Assembly (NCBI GenBank): GCA_963843275.1
Contig: CAWJJM010000004.1
Location: 124,001-188,000 of the forward strand
From: CAWJJM01 sp963843275
GTDB taxonomy: Bacteria > Acidobacteriota > Thermoanaerobaculia > Multivoradales > JBCCEF01
Reading direction: 5' to 3'
Length of the DNA: 64,000 nucleotides
The translations under genes and the position numbers were made by a program. Positions 44,125 through 52,826 of this stretch are shown piece by piece; position 1 is the first letter of the stretch; every line of letters starts with the position of its first letter. The notes beneath the pieces were generated by a model that was given only the letters and a program-made list of their open reading frames with translations, was not told the origin of the DNA and ran no database searches.

Positions 44125-44133
44125 ATCTTACCA
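44125..44133 (-). promoter_or_regulatory. Candidate extended -10 box for the giant repeat-protein gene
   Basis: On the minus strand TGGTAAGAT (TGn plus TAAGAT), the clearest AT-rich signal in the 363-nt intergenic gap 44018-44380. It lies about 108 nt before the ATG at 44017, leaving a ~100-nt leader ending in a GAGGTG site. No other gene was seen in this gap; the rest is very GC-rich. Confidence 0.5.
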
Positions 44134-44304
44134 CGGTGCAGCGGGCACGCCGCGCGCCCCGCGCAACCCGAAGGCGCGCACCGCACCGATCTCGCGACGG
44201 CCGAGGGGAGGGTGGAGCGGCCCTCGGAGCCGCTTCGCGGTCCCGGCGCCGCGCGGCTCCGACCTCCCGTGCCGGGGGGCGGGGAGCGGCCGGGCGCGAC
44301 GGGG

Positions 44305-44310
44305 TATCCT
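44305..44310 (+). promoter_or_regulatory. Candidate -10 box for the TPR gene at 44381
   Basis: TATCCT on the plus strand, 70 nt before the ATG at 44381; the leader contains GAGAGGAGG. Occupies the other side of the 44018-44380 gap. Confidence 0.38.
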
Positions 44311-44380
44311 CGGCGCGGGTTCCACACCCGCCCGGTGCCGCCGGGCGGGCCGGGACGCGAGGACGAGAGGAGGACCCGCC

Positions 44381-45547
44381 ATGCGCCGCGCCGTCGCCGT
44401 CGTCGCTCTGCTCGTGGCCGCCACCGCCGCGGCCGATCAGGTGATGAGCGAGTGGGAGCAGGGGACCACCGCCTTCCGCAACGGCGACTGGGCGGAGGCC
44501 GCGACCATGTTCCAGGTGGTCACCCGCCGCCAGCCGGCCTACGCGCCGGGTCACTACATGCTGGGCATCTCGCTGTGGAAGCTCGAGCGGCCCGCCGACG
44601 CCGTGGCGCCGCTCGAGCGCGCCGTCGACCTCGCCGGCCCGGCGGCGCCCCGCTTCGCGGTCGCCCTCGGCCAGCTCCTCGCCGAGCTGGAGCACCCGGC
44701 CGAGGCGCTCGACGCCCTGCGCCGCGTGACCCCGGAAGCGCTCGACCCCGACGAGGAGGCCGCGTATGCGGACGTCCTCGCCGCGGTCGCGGCGGCGACC
44801 GGCCACCTCGGCGAGGAGGTGGAACGATGGCACGAGCACCCGGTCGTGCTGCTGGCGCTCGGCCGCCAGCTCGAAGCGGTGGGGAACGCCGGAGCGGCGT
44901 ACGACGCCTACCTCGGCGCCGCGTCCGGCGAGGACTCCGGCCGCGGCCTGCGCCTCGCCTTCGCGCTGGCGATGCAGCAGGCCGAGGACGCACCCGCCAC
45001 CTGGTACCCGCGGGCCGAACGTGCCGCCGAGCAGCTCGTCGCGGCCGAGCCGGACGCCGCCGAGGCGTGGTCCTGGCGCGGCCAGCTCCTGGTGCGCCGC
45101 GGCAGCTGGGCGCAGGCCCTCGACGCCTTCGACCACGCCCGGGCAGCGGGGGGCGGAGACTTCACCGTCAGCTACTGGCGCGGCCAGGCCGCGGCCGGGC
45201 TGGGGCGCTGGAGCGAGGCGCTGGCGGACTTCGACCGCGCGCTCGCCGTGGCGGACGGAACCGACCGCCGCCGGGTGCAGTCGCGGCGCGCCCGGGCGCT
45301 CCACGAGCTCGGGCGGCTCCCCGAAGCGGTGGCAGCCTACCGCGCCGCCGGCGAGGAGGAGCCCGCCGCGGCCCTCGAGGCGGCCCTGGCGGCGCGGGAG
45401 AGCGTCGACGCCTCCTGCCGCCGGCTGGCGGCGGAGATGGCGGCGCTGATGCGCGACGCGGCGGAGGCCGGCCTCAACCCGGAGGAGGTCCGCCGGCGCA
45501 CGATCGCCGCCCATCCCGATTGCGCCGACATCCTCGCCCGTCGCTGA
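44381..45547 (+). CDS. Secreted TPR protein
   Basis: 388 residues with a short signal peptide (AVAVVALLVAATAAADQ). It is made of tetratricopeptide units: WEQGTTAFRNGDWAEAATMF, GHYMLGISLWKLERPADAVA, WSWRGQLLVRRGSWAQALDA, SYWRGQAAAGLGRWSEALAD, RARALHELGRLPEAVAAYR. About eight pairs are visible, with the W-x-x-L/G/Y spacing typical of TPRs. The C-terminus ends DCADILARR. Such exported TPR proteins scaffold envelope complexes; no partner is evident. The ATG at 44381 follows GAGAGGAGGACCCGCC. Located between a divergent surface-protein gene and a convergent HxlR regulator. Confidence 0.83.
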   Translation: MRRAVAVVALLVAATAAADQVMSEWEQGTTAFRNGDWAEAATMFQVVTRRQPAYAPGHYMLGISLWKLERPADAVAPLERAVDLAGPAAPRFAVALGQLLAELEHPAEALDALRRVTPEALDPDEEAAYADVLAAVAAATGHLGEEVERWHEHPVVLLALGRQLEAVGNAGAAYDAYLGAASGEDSGRGLRLAFALAMQQAEDAPATWYPRAERAAEQLVAAEPDAAEAWSWRGQLLVRRGSWAQALDAFDHARAAGGGDFTVSYWRGQAAAGLGRWSEALADFDRALAVADGTDRRRVQSRRARALHELGRLPEAVAAYRAAGEEEPAAALEAALAARESVDASCRRLAAEMAALMRDAAEAGLNPEEVRRRTIAAHPDCADILARR

Positions 45548-45593
45548 GCCGGAAGGCGAGCCCCACCACGGACGGCCCGGACCGTCCCGCCGC

Positions 45594-46349
45594 CTAGCTC
45601 GGCGGGCGGCCGGTGCCGCGGGCGGAGCTGCCGGCGCGGGCCGACCGCGCCGCGAGCCGTCGCTCCCGCCCCGGGCGCTTGCGCTCGTGCGGCGCCAGCG
45701 GGTGCAGGCGCAGCCAGTCCGGGAAGCGCTGTCGCAGCTCCCGGGGCCCGACCAGCTCGATCGTCCCGGCGAGGATCTCCCGCCGCAGGTCGCGGAAGCC
45801 GCGCCACGCCTCGACGAAGACCCGCAGATCGGAGCGCACCAGCAGGTCGACGTCGAGCCCCGGGTCCTTCAGGCACATCTCGACCGCCCCGTCCCGGTGG
45901 ACGAGCCAGAACCGCCGGCAGTCGGCCGGCGCGCCGCTGAAGGCCAGCTCCACCACGGTGCGCCCCGCCGGCATCGCGGCGGTGTCCATGCGCAGGTGCA
46001 TGCTCCAGACGAGGAAGGCGGGATCGAGGTCGCCGTCGACCATGTCCCGCGCCCAGTGCTGGCCCCAGAGCGCCAGGCGGTCGATGATCGGCCCCAGATC
46101 GCGGCCGGCCTCGGTGAGCCGGTACTCGCGACCACGGCGGAGCGGCCGCGTCTCGACCAGGCCGGCGCGCTCCAGCTCCGCGAGACGCTTCGACAGCAGA
46201 GACGGCGACATCCGCGGCACGCCGCGGTGGATCTCGTTGAAACGGGTGCAACCGTAACCGAGCCGGCTGATCACCAGCAGGGACCAGCGCTCGCACAGCA
46301 GCTCCACGGCGAGCGAGAACGGGCAGTACTGGCCGTAGCCCTGGGACAC
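45594..46349 (-). CDS. HxlR-family winged-helix transcriptional regulator
   Basis: About 251 residues from a GTG at 46349. The N-terminal ~100 residues are an HxlR winged helix (CPFSLAVELLCERWSLLVIS, MSPSLLSKRLAELERAGLVE, REYRLTEAGRDLGPII). The C-terminal ~120 residues carry a second domain of the kind sometimes fused to HxlR proteins (sterol-carrier-like, DLLVRSDLRVFVEAWRGF). The start at 46385 (TTG) is also possible. Divergent from the haloperoxidase-like gene, which it may control. The divergent gap contains AT-leaning sequence (TGTAGT on the minus strand). Confidence 0.85.
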   Translation of the reverse strand: MSQGYGQYCPFSLAVELLCERWSLLVISRLGYGCTRFNEIHRGVPRMSPSLLSKRLAELERAGLVETRPLRRGREYRLTEAGRDLGPIIDRLALWGQHWARDMVDGDLDPAFLVWSMHLRMDTAAMPAGRTVVELAFSGAPADCRRFWLVHRDGAVEMCLKDPGLDVDLLVRSDLRVFVEAWRGFRDLRREILAGTIELVGPRELRQRFPDWLRLHPLAPHERKRPGRERRLAARSARAGSSARGTGRPPS

Positions 46350-46460
46350 CGCCGGATCTTCCCACGCCTGCCCACGGCCGGCCAACTACACTTTCTGGAC
46401 TACCGCCCGCCGCGAGCCGCTGCTACGTTGCCGCGCACCGCCACCACGAGGAGGCCGACC

Positions 46461-47841
46461 ATGCGCGCACCGATGCCACTCGCCACCACTGCGATCGCCC
46501 TCGCCCTCGCGGCCTGCGCCGCCCCCGCGGCCCGCGGAGCCGCGGTCCGGCGTCGCCGCCGCCCCGGCGGCGGCGCGCCCGGCCCCGTCCCCGGTGCCGG
46601 CGCAGATCGTCCTCGATTGGAACCGGCTCCTGCTCGAGGTGGCCGAGGGCGAAGACCGCTTCCTCACCCTCAAGGGCGTCCACAGCGCCGCGCTGCTGCA
46701 CCTGGCCATGCACGACGCGCTCAACCGGATCGAGCCGCGCTACGCCCCCTACGCCCAGGCGCCTGCGGCCGCCCTCGCACCCGACGCCGACCCGCTGGCC
46801 GCCGCCGCCGAGGCGGCCTACCGGGTGGCGGTCGACCAGTACCCGGACCGGCGGCGGCTCTTCGCCGGCGAGCGCCGGCGCTGGATGGACGCGTCACCGG
46901 CCGGGAGCCGCCGCGACCGGGGCGTCCGCATCGGTGCCGAGGCCGCCCGTCGCGTCCTCGACGGGCGCCGTGGCGACGGCTGGGACAACCGCGCCGAGTA
47001 CCGGTTCCACCCCATGGGTCCCGGCGTCTACGCCGAGTTCGCCGAGCACAGCGGCACGCCGAAAGGGTTCGTCTTCGGCGCCGGCTGGGCCACCGCCCGC
47101 CCGTTCGTGCTCCCGTCGCCGGGCTTCTTCCGGGCCCCGCCCCCGCCGGAGATCGACAGCCCCGAGTACACCGCCGCCTTCGCCGAGGTCAAGGAGATGG
47201 GGCGCTTCGAGAGCCCCGCCCGGACGCCCGACCAGACCCACCTGGCCCTCTGGTGGAAGGAGTTCGTGGAGAGCTCCCACAACCGGCTGGCCCGGCGGCT
47301 GGCGGCCGAGGAGCGGCTCGGGCTGTGGCCGGCGGCGCGGATGTTCGCCCTGCTCGAGATGAGCATCTTCGACGCCTACGTGGACGTGTTCGACAACAAG
47401 TTCCTCTACAACCACTGGCGCCCGTACACCGCCATCCGCTGGGCGGCCGAGGACGGCAACCCCGACACCGAGCCCGACCCGCAGTGGGACAACACCCACC
47501 GGCACACCTACGCGTTCCCCTCCTACCCCTCGGCCCACGGCACCGCCTGCGCCGCCGCGATGACCGTCTTCGCCAGCGTCTACGGCGACCCCCGTCCGTT
47601 CACCATGACCATCCCCGAGGTCGACGCCGCCGGGCCGCTGTCGGAGAAGCTCTGCATGGATCCCGCCGACCGGTCGTTCCCTTCCTTCGCCGCCGCCGCC
47701 GAAGAGTGCGCTCTCTCCCGCGTCTACCTCGGCATCCACTTCCGCTACGACTCGGTGGCCGGCACCGCGCTGGGGAGACGGATCGGCGCCTACGTGGTCG
47801 CCCGCTCGCTGCGGCCCCTGGCGAACACCTCGGCACCGTGA
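46461..47841 (+). CDS. Vanadium-dependent haloperoxidase-like lipoprotein (PAP2 superfamily), frameshifted
   Basis: 459 residues when corrected. The catalytic part (from ~residue 44) reads HSAALLHLAMHDALNRIEPR, FDNKFLYNHWRPYTAIRW, the phosphate/vanadate pocket PSYPSAHGTACAAAMTVFAS, and a final GIHFRYDSVAGTALGRRIGA (RxxxxH-type). These are the hallmark elements of vanadium-dependent haloperoxidase-like PAP2 proteins. The N-terminus at 46461 is a lipoprotein signal (TAIALALAACAAP) but lies one frame off from the catalytic part; one base too many in a C5 run near 46522-46526 explains it. If the shift is real, translation could begin at a GTG at 46594 without a signal. Halide versus phosphate substrate is undetermined. 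Confidence 0.78.
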
Positions 47842-47891
47842 CCGTCGGACGGGTTAAGGTACCGCCGAACGACCGACCCGGAGGCGGGACG

Positions 47892-48326
47892 ATGGAGCAG
47901 CGGATCACGGTGGTGACGCTGACGGTGGCCGACGTGCCGGCGGCGCGCCGCTTCTACGAGGCGGGCCTGGGCTGGCGGCCGGCCCGCGGCACCGACGACA
48001 GCGTCGCCTTCTACCAGGCCGGCGGCCTGGTGGTGGCGCTGTGGGGCCGGGCGGATCTCGCCGCCGACGCCGGGCTCGAGGCGCCGCCGGACACGGTGAG
48101 CGGCGCCGTCGCGCTGGCGCTCAACGTCGACAGCCGCGAGGCGGTCGACCGGGTGGTGCGGGAAGCGGTGGCGGCGGGCGGGCGGGCCCTGCGGGCGCCG
48201 GCCGAGGTCTTCTGGGGCGGCTACACCGGCTACTTCGCCGATCCCGACGGCCATGTGTGGGAGATCGCCTGGAACCCCGGCTGGCCGCTCGGCGACGACG
48301 GCAGCGTCCACCTGCCCGAGGCCTGA
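47892..48326 (+). CDS. VOC (glyoxalase/dioxygenase) family protein
   Basis: 144 residues with the vicinal-oxygen-chelate fold: VTLTVADVPAARRFYEAGLG, AFYQAGGLVVALWG and the C-terminal GGYTGYFADPDGHVWEIAWN. Metal ligands in the standard H/E positions are only partly visible: a Glu in VWEIAW at the C-terminus is present, the N-terminal His is missing. The ATG at 47892 follows GGAGGCGGGACG. It lies ~50 nt downstream of the haloperoxidase-like gene and may be co-transcribed. Substrate unknown. Confidence 0.82.
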   Translation: MEQRITVVTLTVADVPAARRFYEAGLGWRPARGTDDSVAFYQAGGLVVALWGRADLAADAGLEAPPDTVSGAVALALNVDSREAVDRVVREAVAAGGRALRAPAEVFWGGYTGYFADPDGHVWEIAWNPGWPLGDDGSVHLPEA

Positions 48327-48351
48327 GCCGGGGCGCCCGCGGCGGGGCCGC

Positions 48352-48357
48352 TAAGCT
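48352..48357 (+). promoter_or_regulatory. Candidate -10 box directly before the deacetylase-esterase gene
   Basis: TAAGCT with a 7-nt spacer to the ATG at 48365 and no Shine-Dalgarno in between. Predicts a leaderless mRNA. Confidence 0.4.
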
Positions 48358-48364
48358 CGGCCGC

Positions 48365-50183
48365 ATGCCGGTGCGCCTCCGAGCCCCGCGCCCCGCGCCC
48401 CGGCGGCGCCGCTGCGCCGCGATCGCCGCCCTCGCCCTGTGCGCCGCGGGGCTCCTCGCCGGCCCCGCCGGCGGTGCGGAGCCCGGCGAGCGGCGGATGG
48501 CGATCACCCTGGACGACCTGCCGGTCGCCCCGCCGGGCCGGCACACCTTCGCCCAGCAGGTGGAGATCACCGACCGGCTCCTCGCCACCCTCAGCGCCCA
48601 CCGGGTCCCCGCGGTCGGCTTCGTCAACGGGTCGAAGCTGGTGGTCGACGGGGCGGTCGACCCGCGCCGGGTGGCGTTGCTCGAGCGCTGGCTCGACGCC
48701 GGCCAGGAGCTCGGCAACCACGGCGAGCGACCACCTCGACCTGCACCGCGTCGACCCCGAGGTGTGGAGGGCCGACGTGCTGCGCGGCGAGCGGGTGTTG
48801 CGCCCGCTGGTGGCGCGCCACGGCGGCACGCTGCGCTGGTTCCGCCACCCCTACCTCCACCTGGGGCGCAGCGCCGAGCTGCAGCACCGCAACGAGCGCT
48901 TCTTCGCCGAGCACGGCTACCGGATCGCCCCGGTCACGGTGGATGACGGCGAGTGGATCTACGCCCGCGCCTACGCGGCGGCGTGGAACGCCGGGGACGC
49001 GGCGGCGCAGGAGCGCCTGGCGACCGACTACCGCCGTTACATGCTCGCGGTGGTGGAGTTCTACGAGCAGCAGGCGCGCCGGATCGTCGGACGGCCGATC
49101 CCGCAGGTGCTGCTGGTGCACGCCAACGCGCTCAACGCCGACCACCTCGGCGAGCTGCTCGCCGCGCTCGAGGCGCGCGGCACCCGCTGGATCGGGCTCG
49201 ACGAGGCGGTGGCGGACCCGGTCTACCGGCGGCCCACCGACGGCTACACCGGGCCGGGCGGGATCAGCTGGCTGCACCGCTGGGCGATCACCGCCGGCCT
49301 CGACCGCGCGGTCTTCGCCGGCGAGCCGGAGGTGCCGGCGTGGGTGGAGGAGATGCCGGCCGCGGCGCCGCCCCGCCCCGCCGCCCTGGGACCGCCGGCG
49401 CCCCTGGTGGTCGACCGGGTCGAGGTGCGGGCGCTGCGCTCGGCGGTCAACGGGGTCGACTACGAGCTGCGGATCGCCCTGCCGCACGGCTACGACGATC
49501 CCGCCCGGCGCTTCCCGGTCGTCTACACGCTCGACGCCGACTACTCCTTCCTCATCGCCCGCAACATCGTCGACCACCTCTCCGAGCGCCGGCACCTCCC
49601 CGAGGCGATCGTCGTCGGCATCGCCTACGGGGGGCCGCTGCGCTACCGCCTGAACCGCACCCGTGACGACACCCCCACCTTCGTCGCCACCGGGGGCTAC
49701 GGCCGCGAGTGGCAGCGCGTGTCCGGCGGCGGGCCGGCCTTCCAGCGGGTGCTCGCGGAGGAGATCCTGCCGCTGGTCGACCGCGCCTACCGCACCGATC
49801 CCGGCGGCCGGACGCTGGTGGGCCACTCCTACGGCGGGTTGTTCGCCACCTGGACGCTGCTGACCCGGCCGGGGCTGTTCGCCAACGTGGTCGCCGTCAG
49901 CCCGTCGCTGTGGTACGACGACCGCCTCGTCCTGCGCCTCGAGGAGGCCTACGCGGACGGCCACGACCGGCTGCCCGCCCGCCTCTACCTCTGCGTCGGC
50001 AGCCGGGAGCGCAACGGCGACCACGACATGGTGGCCGACCTCGAGACGCTGGCCGGACGGCTGGCGCGGCGCCACTACCGGGACCTCCACCTGGCCCACC
50101 GGGTGATGCCCGGCGAGACCCACAACTCGATCTTCCCCGGCTGCCTGTCGGACGGGTTGCGCTTCGTCCTCGCAGGGAGGTGA
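48365..50183 (+). CDS. Exported fusion: polysaccharide deacetylase-like domain plus esterase domain, frameshifted
   Basis: 605 residues when corrected. Signal peptide (AAIAALALCAAGLLAGPAGG) is followed by a NodB-type deacetylase domain (MAITLDDLPVAPP, SDHLDLHRVDPEVW, WFRHPYLHLGRS, TVDDGEW). From ~residue 340 a second enzyme begins: an esterase of the enterochelin-esterase/IroE type (YELRIALPHGYDDPARRFPV, VGHSYGGLFATWTLL with nucleophile Ser, MPGETHNSIFPGCL with His). The two domains likely act on one exported polysaccharide or ester. The frame breaks near 48720, where one extra base in an AACCACGGCGAGC stretch explains the shift. All catalytic residues of the esterase are present. Confidence 0.8.
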
Positions 50184-50222
50184 TCGAGCGGCGCCGCCCG
50201 CCGAGCCGCCGTGCTCCCGGGC

Positions 50223-51419
50223 TCACCGCCGGCGCACCGTCTCCGGCACCCGGCGCCAGACGACGGCGGTCGCCACCACCGCGAGCACGCCGCCGACCCA
50301 GAACGGGAGCTGGAACGACACCACACCGAGCAGACCGGCGAGCAGCGGGCCCAGCGCGATCCCCAGCGCGAAGCCGGTGGTCAGCAGGCTCATCTGGCGC
50401 GCCTCGTGCCCCTCGGAGGCGAGGTCGGCCGCCAGGGCGAAAGCGGGGGCGGCGATGGCGGCCGTGGCGAGGCCCTGGAAGAGCCGCATCCCGGTGAGCT
50501 GCAGGGTGGTGGCGGCGTAGCCCAGCGCCGCGGTGCCCGGCGCCAGCAGGGCCAGCCCGCCGAGCACCAGCGGCTTGCGCCCCACGTGGTCGGAGAGCCG
50601 GCCGAGCGGCGCCTGGAAGACCACGCGGGTCAGGGTCAGGGCGCTGAAGGCGACTCCGAAGCCGAAGGCGGTCTGGTCGAGACGGGCGTTGAAGCGGTTC
50701 TCGAGGGCCGTCATCATCGCGATGTCGGCGGCCATCACGAAGGTGGCGAGCCCCAGCGGGAGGAGGCCGTCGGCCAGCCAGGCGCGGTCGAACACCCGGA
50801 AGCGCGCCGCGGGGTCCGGCTCGGTCGCCGGCTCGTCCACCCACACCTGCACCGCCACCAGCCCCGCCAGGATGGCCGCCGACGCCGCCACGAAGGCGGT
50901 GCCGAAGCCGTAGCGCGACTGCAGGAATCCGCCGAGCAGCGGCCCGGCCGAGAAGCCGATCATGCGGAAGGTGGTGAACACCCCCATGGCGCCGCCGCGG
51001 CTCTCGCGCCGAGTGGCGTCCTTGAGGATCGCCAGCGACGCGGGCAGGGTGAGCGCGAAGCCCACCCCCTGGGCGATCCGCAGCAGGGCGAGCGCCGTGT
51101 AGCTCTCCGCGGCGGTGAAGGCGAGGGTGCAGGTCGCCATCAGGCCGAGGCCGGCGAGGATCGACACCTTGCGCCGCCCGTACCGGTCGATCCAGGCCCC
51201 GGCGAGCGGCTGGACCGCGGAGTTGACGATGCCGTAGACGGCGATCAGCAGCCCCACCAGGACCGAGGTCGGCAGCGGCCAGCGGCTGGGGACCGCGGCG
51301 ACGTACAGCGGCAGGACGACGATCAGGACGCTGTTGCCCACGCCGTCGCCGAGGCGGGCGAGCGACAGGGCCAGCACCACGCGGTTGGCGCCGAGGTGCT
51401 CCTCGATCCAGTCGAGCAT
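50223..51419 (-). CDS. MFS transporter
   Basis: 398 residues with about twelve helices and the MFS loop motif DRYGRRKVSILAGLGL between helices 2 and 3, echoed by SDHVGRKPLVLGGLALLA in the second half. Multidrug or sugar efflux of the DHA1 type is likely; substrate not evident. ATG at 51419 without strong Shine-Dalgarno. Upstream, within 21 nt, lies a DinB-like gene on the same strand, probably co-transcribed. Convergent with the deacetylase-esterase gene. Confidence 0.9.
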   Translation of the reverse strand: MLDWIEEHLGANRVVLALSLARLGDGVGNSVLIVVLPLYVAAVPSRWPLPTSVLVGLLIAVYGIVNSAVQPLAGAWIDRYGRRKVSILAGLGLMATCTLAFTAAESYTALALLRIAQGVGFALTLPASLAILKDATRRESRGGAMGVFTTFRMIGFSAGPLLGGFLQSRYGFGTAFVAASAAILAGLVAVQVWVDEPATEPDPAARFRVFDRAWLADGLLPLGLATFVMAADIAMMTALENRFNARLDQTAFGFGVAFSALTLTRVVFQAPLGRLSDHVGRKPLVLGGLALLAPGTAALGYAATTLQLTGMRLFQGLATAAIAAPAFALAADLASEGHEARQMSLLTTGFALGIALGPLLAGLLGVVSFQLPFWVGGVLAVVATAVVWRRVPETVRRR

Positions 51420-51440
51420 CCGCCCGCCGGCCGCCGCCGC

Positions 51441-51929
51441 CTACCAGCCCTCGTCGGCGGTGGGGCCGTAGATCGACGGCAGCGGCACGTCGACCAGACG
51501 CAGGTAGACGCTGAGCTGGCCTCGGTGGTGGATGAGGTGGTTGACGTGGGTCCGCACCACCGTCGCCCGGCGGTCGGAGAACAGGGTCCGCCCGTCCCGG
51601 GTCAGCGACCAGGTCTCCTCCCAGTCGGCCTCGGGCGTCGTCGCGATCGCCTCGCGGGCCTCCCGGACGTTGTCGTCGAACGCGGCGACCAGCGTCTCGG
51701 TGGCCTCGAAGCTGTAGGGCGGGGCGGCGGCGAAATCCAGCGACGTCTCGCGCAGGGTGGTGGCGATCCACCCGGGCATCCACGAGACGAGCTGGGCGAG
51801 GTGCCCGAGGGCGAACGACTTCGGGTGCGGCTTCCACTGCGCCTTCTCGTCCGGCACCCGCTCGAGCAGGCGGCGGGTGGTGGCCATCTCGTGATCGAAC
51901 TCGGGCAACAGGGCCTCGGCGATGCGCAT
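51441..51929 (-). CDS. DinB/YfiT-like metal-binding protein
   Basis: 162 residues of the four-helix DinB fold. The metal-ligand histidines are visible in VVRTHVNHLIHHRGQLSVYL (H-x3-H-x2-HH-type) and SFALGHLAQLVSWMP. DinB-type proteins are often hydrolases or thiol-dependent enzymes with a Zn2+ or Ni2+ ion. The ATG at 51929 has an exact GAGGAGG site. It heads a short unit with the MFS gene. A second four-helix protein of similar size is divergent next to it. Confidence 0.85.
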   Translation of the reverse strand: MRIAEALLPEFDHEMATTRRLLERVPDEKAQWKPHPKSFALGHLAQLVSWMPGWIATTLRETSLDFAAAPPYSFEATETLVAAFDDNVREAREAIATTPEADWEETWSLTRDGRTLFSDRRATVVRTHVNHLIHHRGQLSVYLRLVDVPLPSIYGPTADEGW

Positions 51930-52000
51930 CGAACCTCCTCGGGGGCTGGGTGGTGGGGAGCCGCGGCGACGCGGCGCGATGCCGATCGTAGCCGAGCATG

Positions 52001-52006
52001 CATAAT
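52001..52006 (+). promoter_or_regulatory. Candidate -10 box directly before the DinB-like gene at 52013
   Basis: CATAAT, one base from consensus, with a 6-nt spacer to the ATG at 52013; no Shine-Dalgarno. One of the clearer leaderless candidates. Confidence 0.48.
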
Positions 52007-52012
52007 CCGCGC

Positions 52013-52519
52013 ATGAGCCCCGCGTCCGACCCCGTCGCCCCCGATCCCGCCAAGACCGAGCTGCTCCGGCACACCCTGGCCACCCTCGCCTACCGCGGCG
52101 GCAAGGCGCTGCGCGGCGCCCCCGCCGAGTTCGCCGGCTTCCGCGCCGGCCCGTCGACGCGGACACCCGTCGAGATCCTCGCCCACGTCGGCGACCTGCT
52201 CGAGTGGGCCCTGCGGATGACCCAGGGCTCGGCCCGCTGGACGCAGGCCGAGCCGCTGCCGTGGGACGACGAGGTGGAGCGCTTCTTCGCCGCTCTGGCG
52301 CGGCTCGACGGCGCGCTCGCCGCGGCCGGCGAGGCCTCCCACCCGGCGGAGAAGATCTTCCGCGGTCCGATCGCCGACGGCCTCGCCCACGTCGGCCAGA
52401 TCGCCCTGCTGCGGCGCCTCGCGGGCTCCCCGATCCGGGGCGAGAACTACTTCCGGGCCCACGTCGAGACCGGTCGCGTGGGCCGCGAGCAGGCCCCGCC
52501 GGTGGTCGAGTTCGACTAG
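52013..52519 (+). CDS. DinB-like four-helix protein
   Basis: 168 residues. It resembles a DinB fold by composition and length: KTELLRHTLATLAYRGGKAL, TPVEILAHVGDLLEWALRM, GLAHVGQIALLRRLAG. Two histidines (AHVGD and AHVGQ) are in the positions of metal ligands. Because the first copy lies divergently next to it, both may be paralogs from one duplication; sequence is only moderately similar. An alternative ATG exists at 51998. Predicted leaderless transcript from the CATAAT box. Confidence 0.7.
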   Translation: MSPASDPVAPDPAKTELLRHTLATLAYRGGKALRGAPAEFAGFRAGPSTRTPVEILAHVGDLLEWALRMTQGSARWTQAEPLPWDDEVERFFAALARLDGALAAAGEASHPAEKIFRGPIADGLAHVGQIALLRRLAGSPIRGENYFRAHVETGRVGREQAPPVVEFD

Positions 52520-52619
52520 GGCCGGAGCTCGCCCGGGCGGCGCAGCGCCGCGATGCGCTCGCCGCGGGCGGCGCACCCGAGGCGGGTCTCCAGGCGCCGC
52601 ACCCAGGGCGGCACGGGCT

Positions 52620-52719
52620 GAGGGTCCCAGCACGGACGGTGGGGATATATACCCGAAACCATAGGAGATTCTCCGTTTCGATCAATTGTCGCCGGCGTCG
52701 CACCACCGTAGATTGATCG
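52620..52719 (+). promoter_or_regulatory. AT-rich regulatory region with inverted repeats
   Basis: Part of the 307-nt gap 52520-52826. It includes a strikingly AT-rich block (GGGGATATATACCC, at 52641-52654), a perfect GGAGA-T-TCTCC inverted repeat at 52664-52674, and an 8-bp inverted repeat CGATCAAT/ATTGATCG at 52679-52686 and 52712-52719. TAGATT at 52709-52714 is a possible -10 for the gene at 52827. It is the least GC-rich stretch in its neighbourhood and probably hosts promoter(s) and operator(s). The rest of the gap shows nothing. Confidence 0.45.
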
Positions 52720-52826
52720 CAGCCGCCGGCGAGCGATGAGGACACCGGGAGCGACCCGCGCCGGGGCTCCCACGCAGGGGGGCACCCTGACCCGCCGCCG
52801 GACCGTCCGGCCACAAGGAGCACCCG

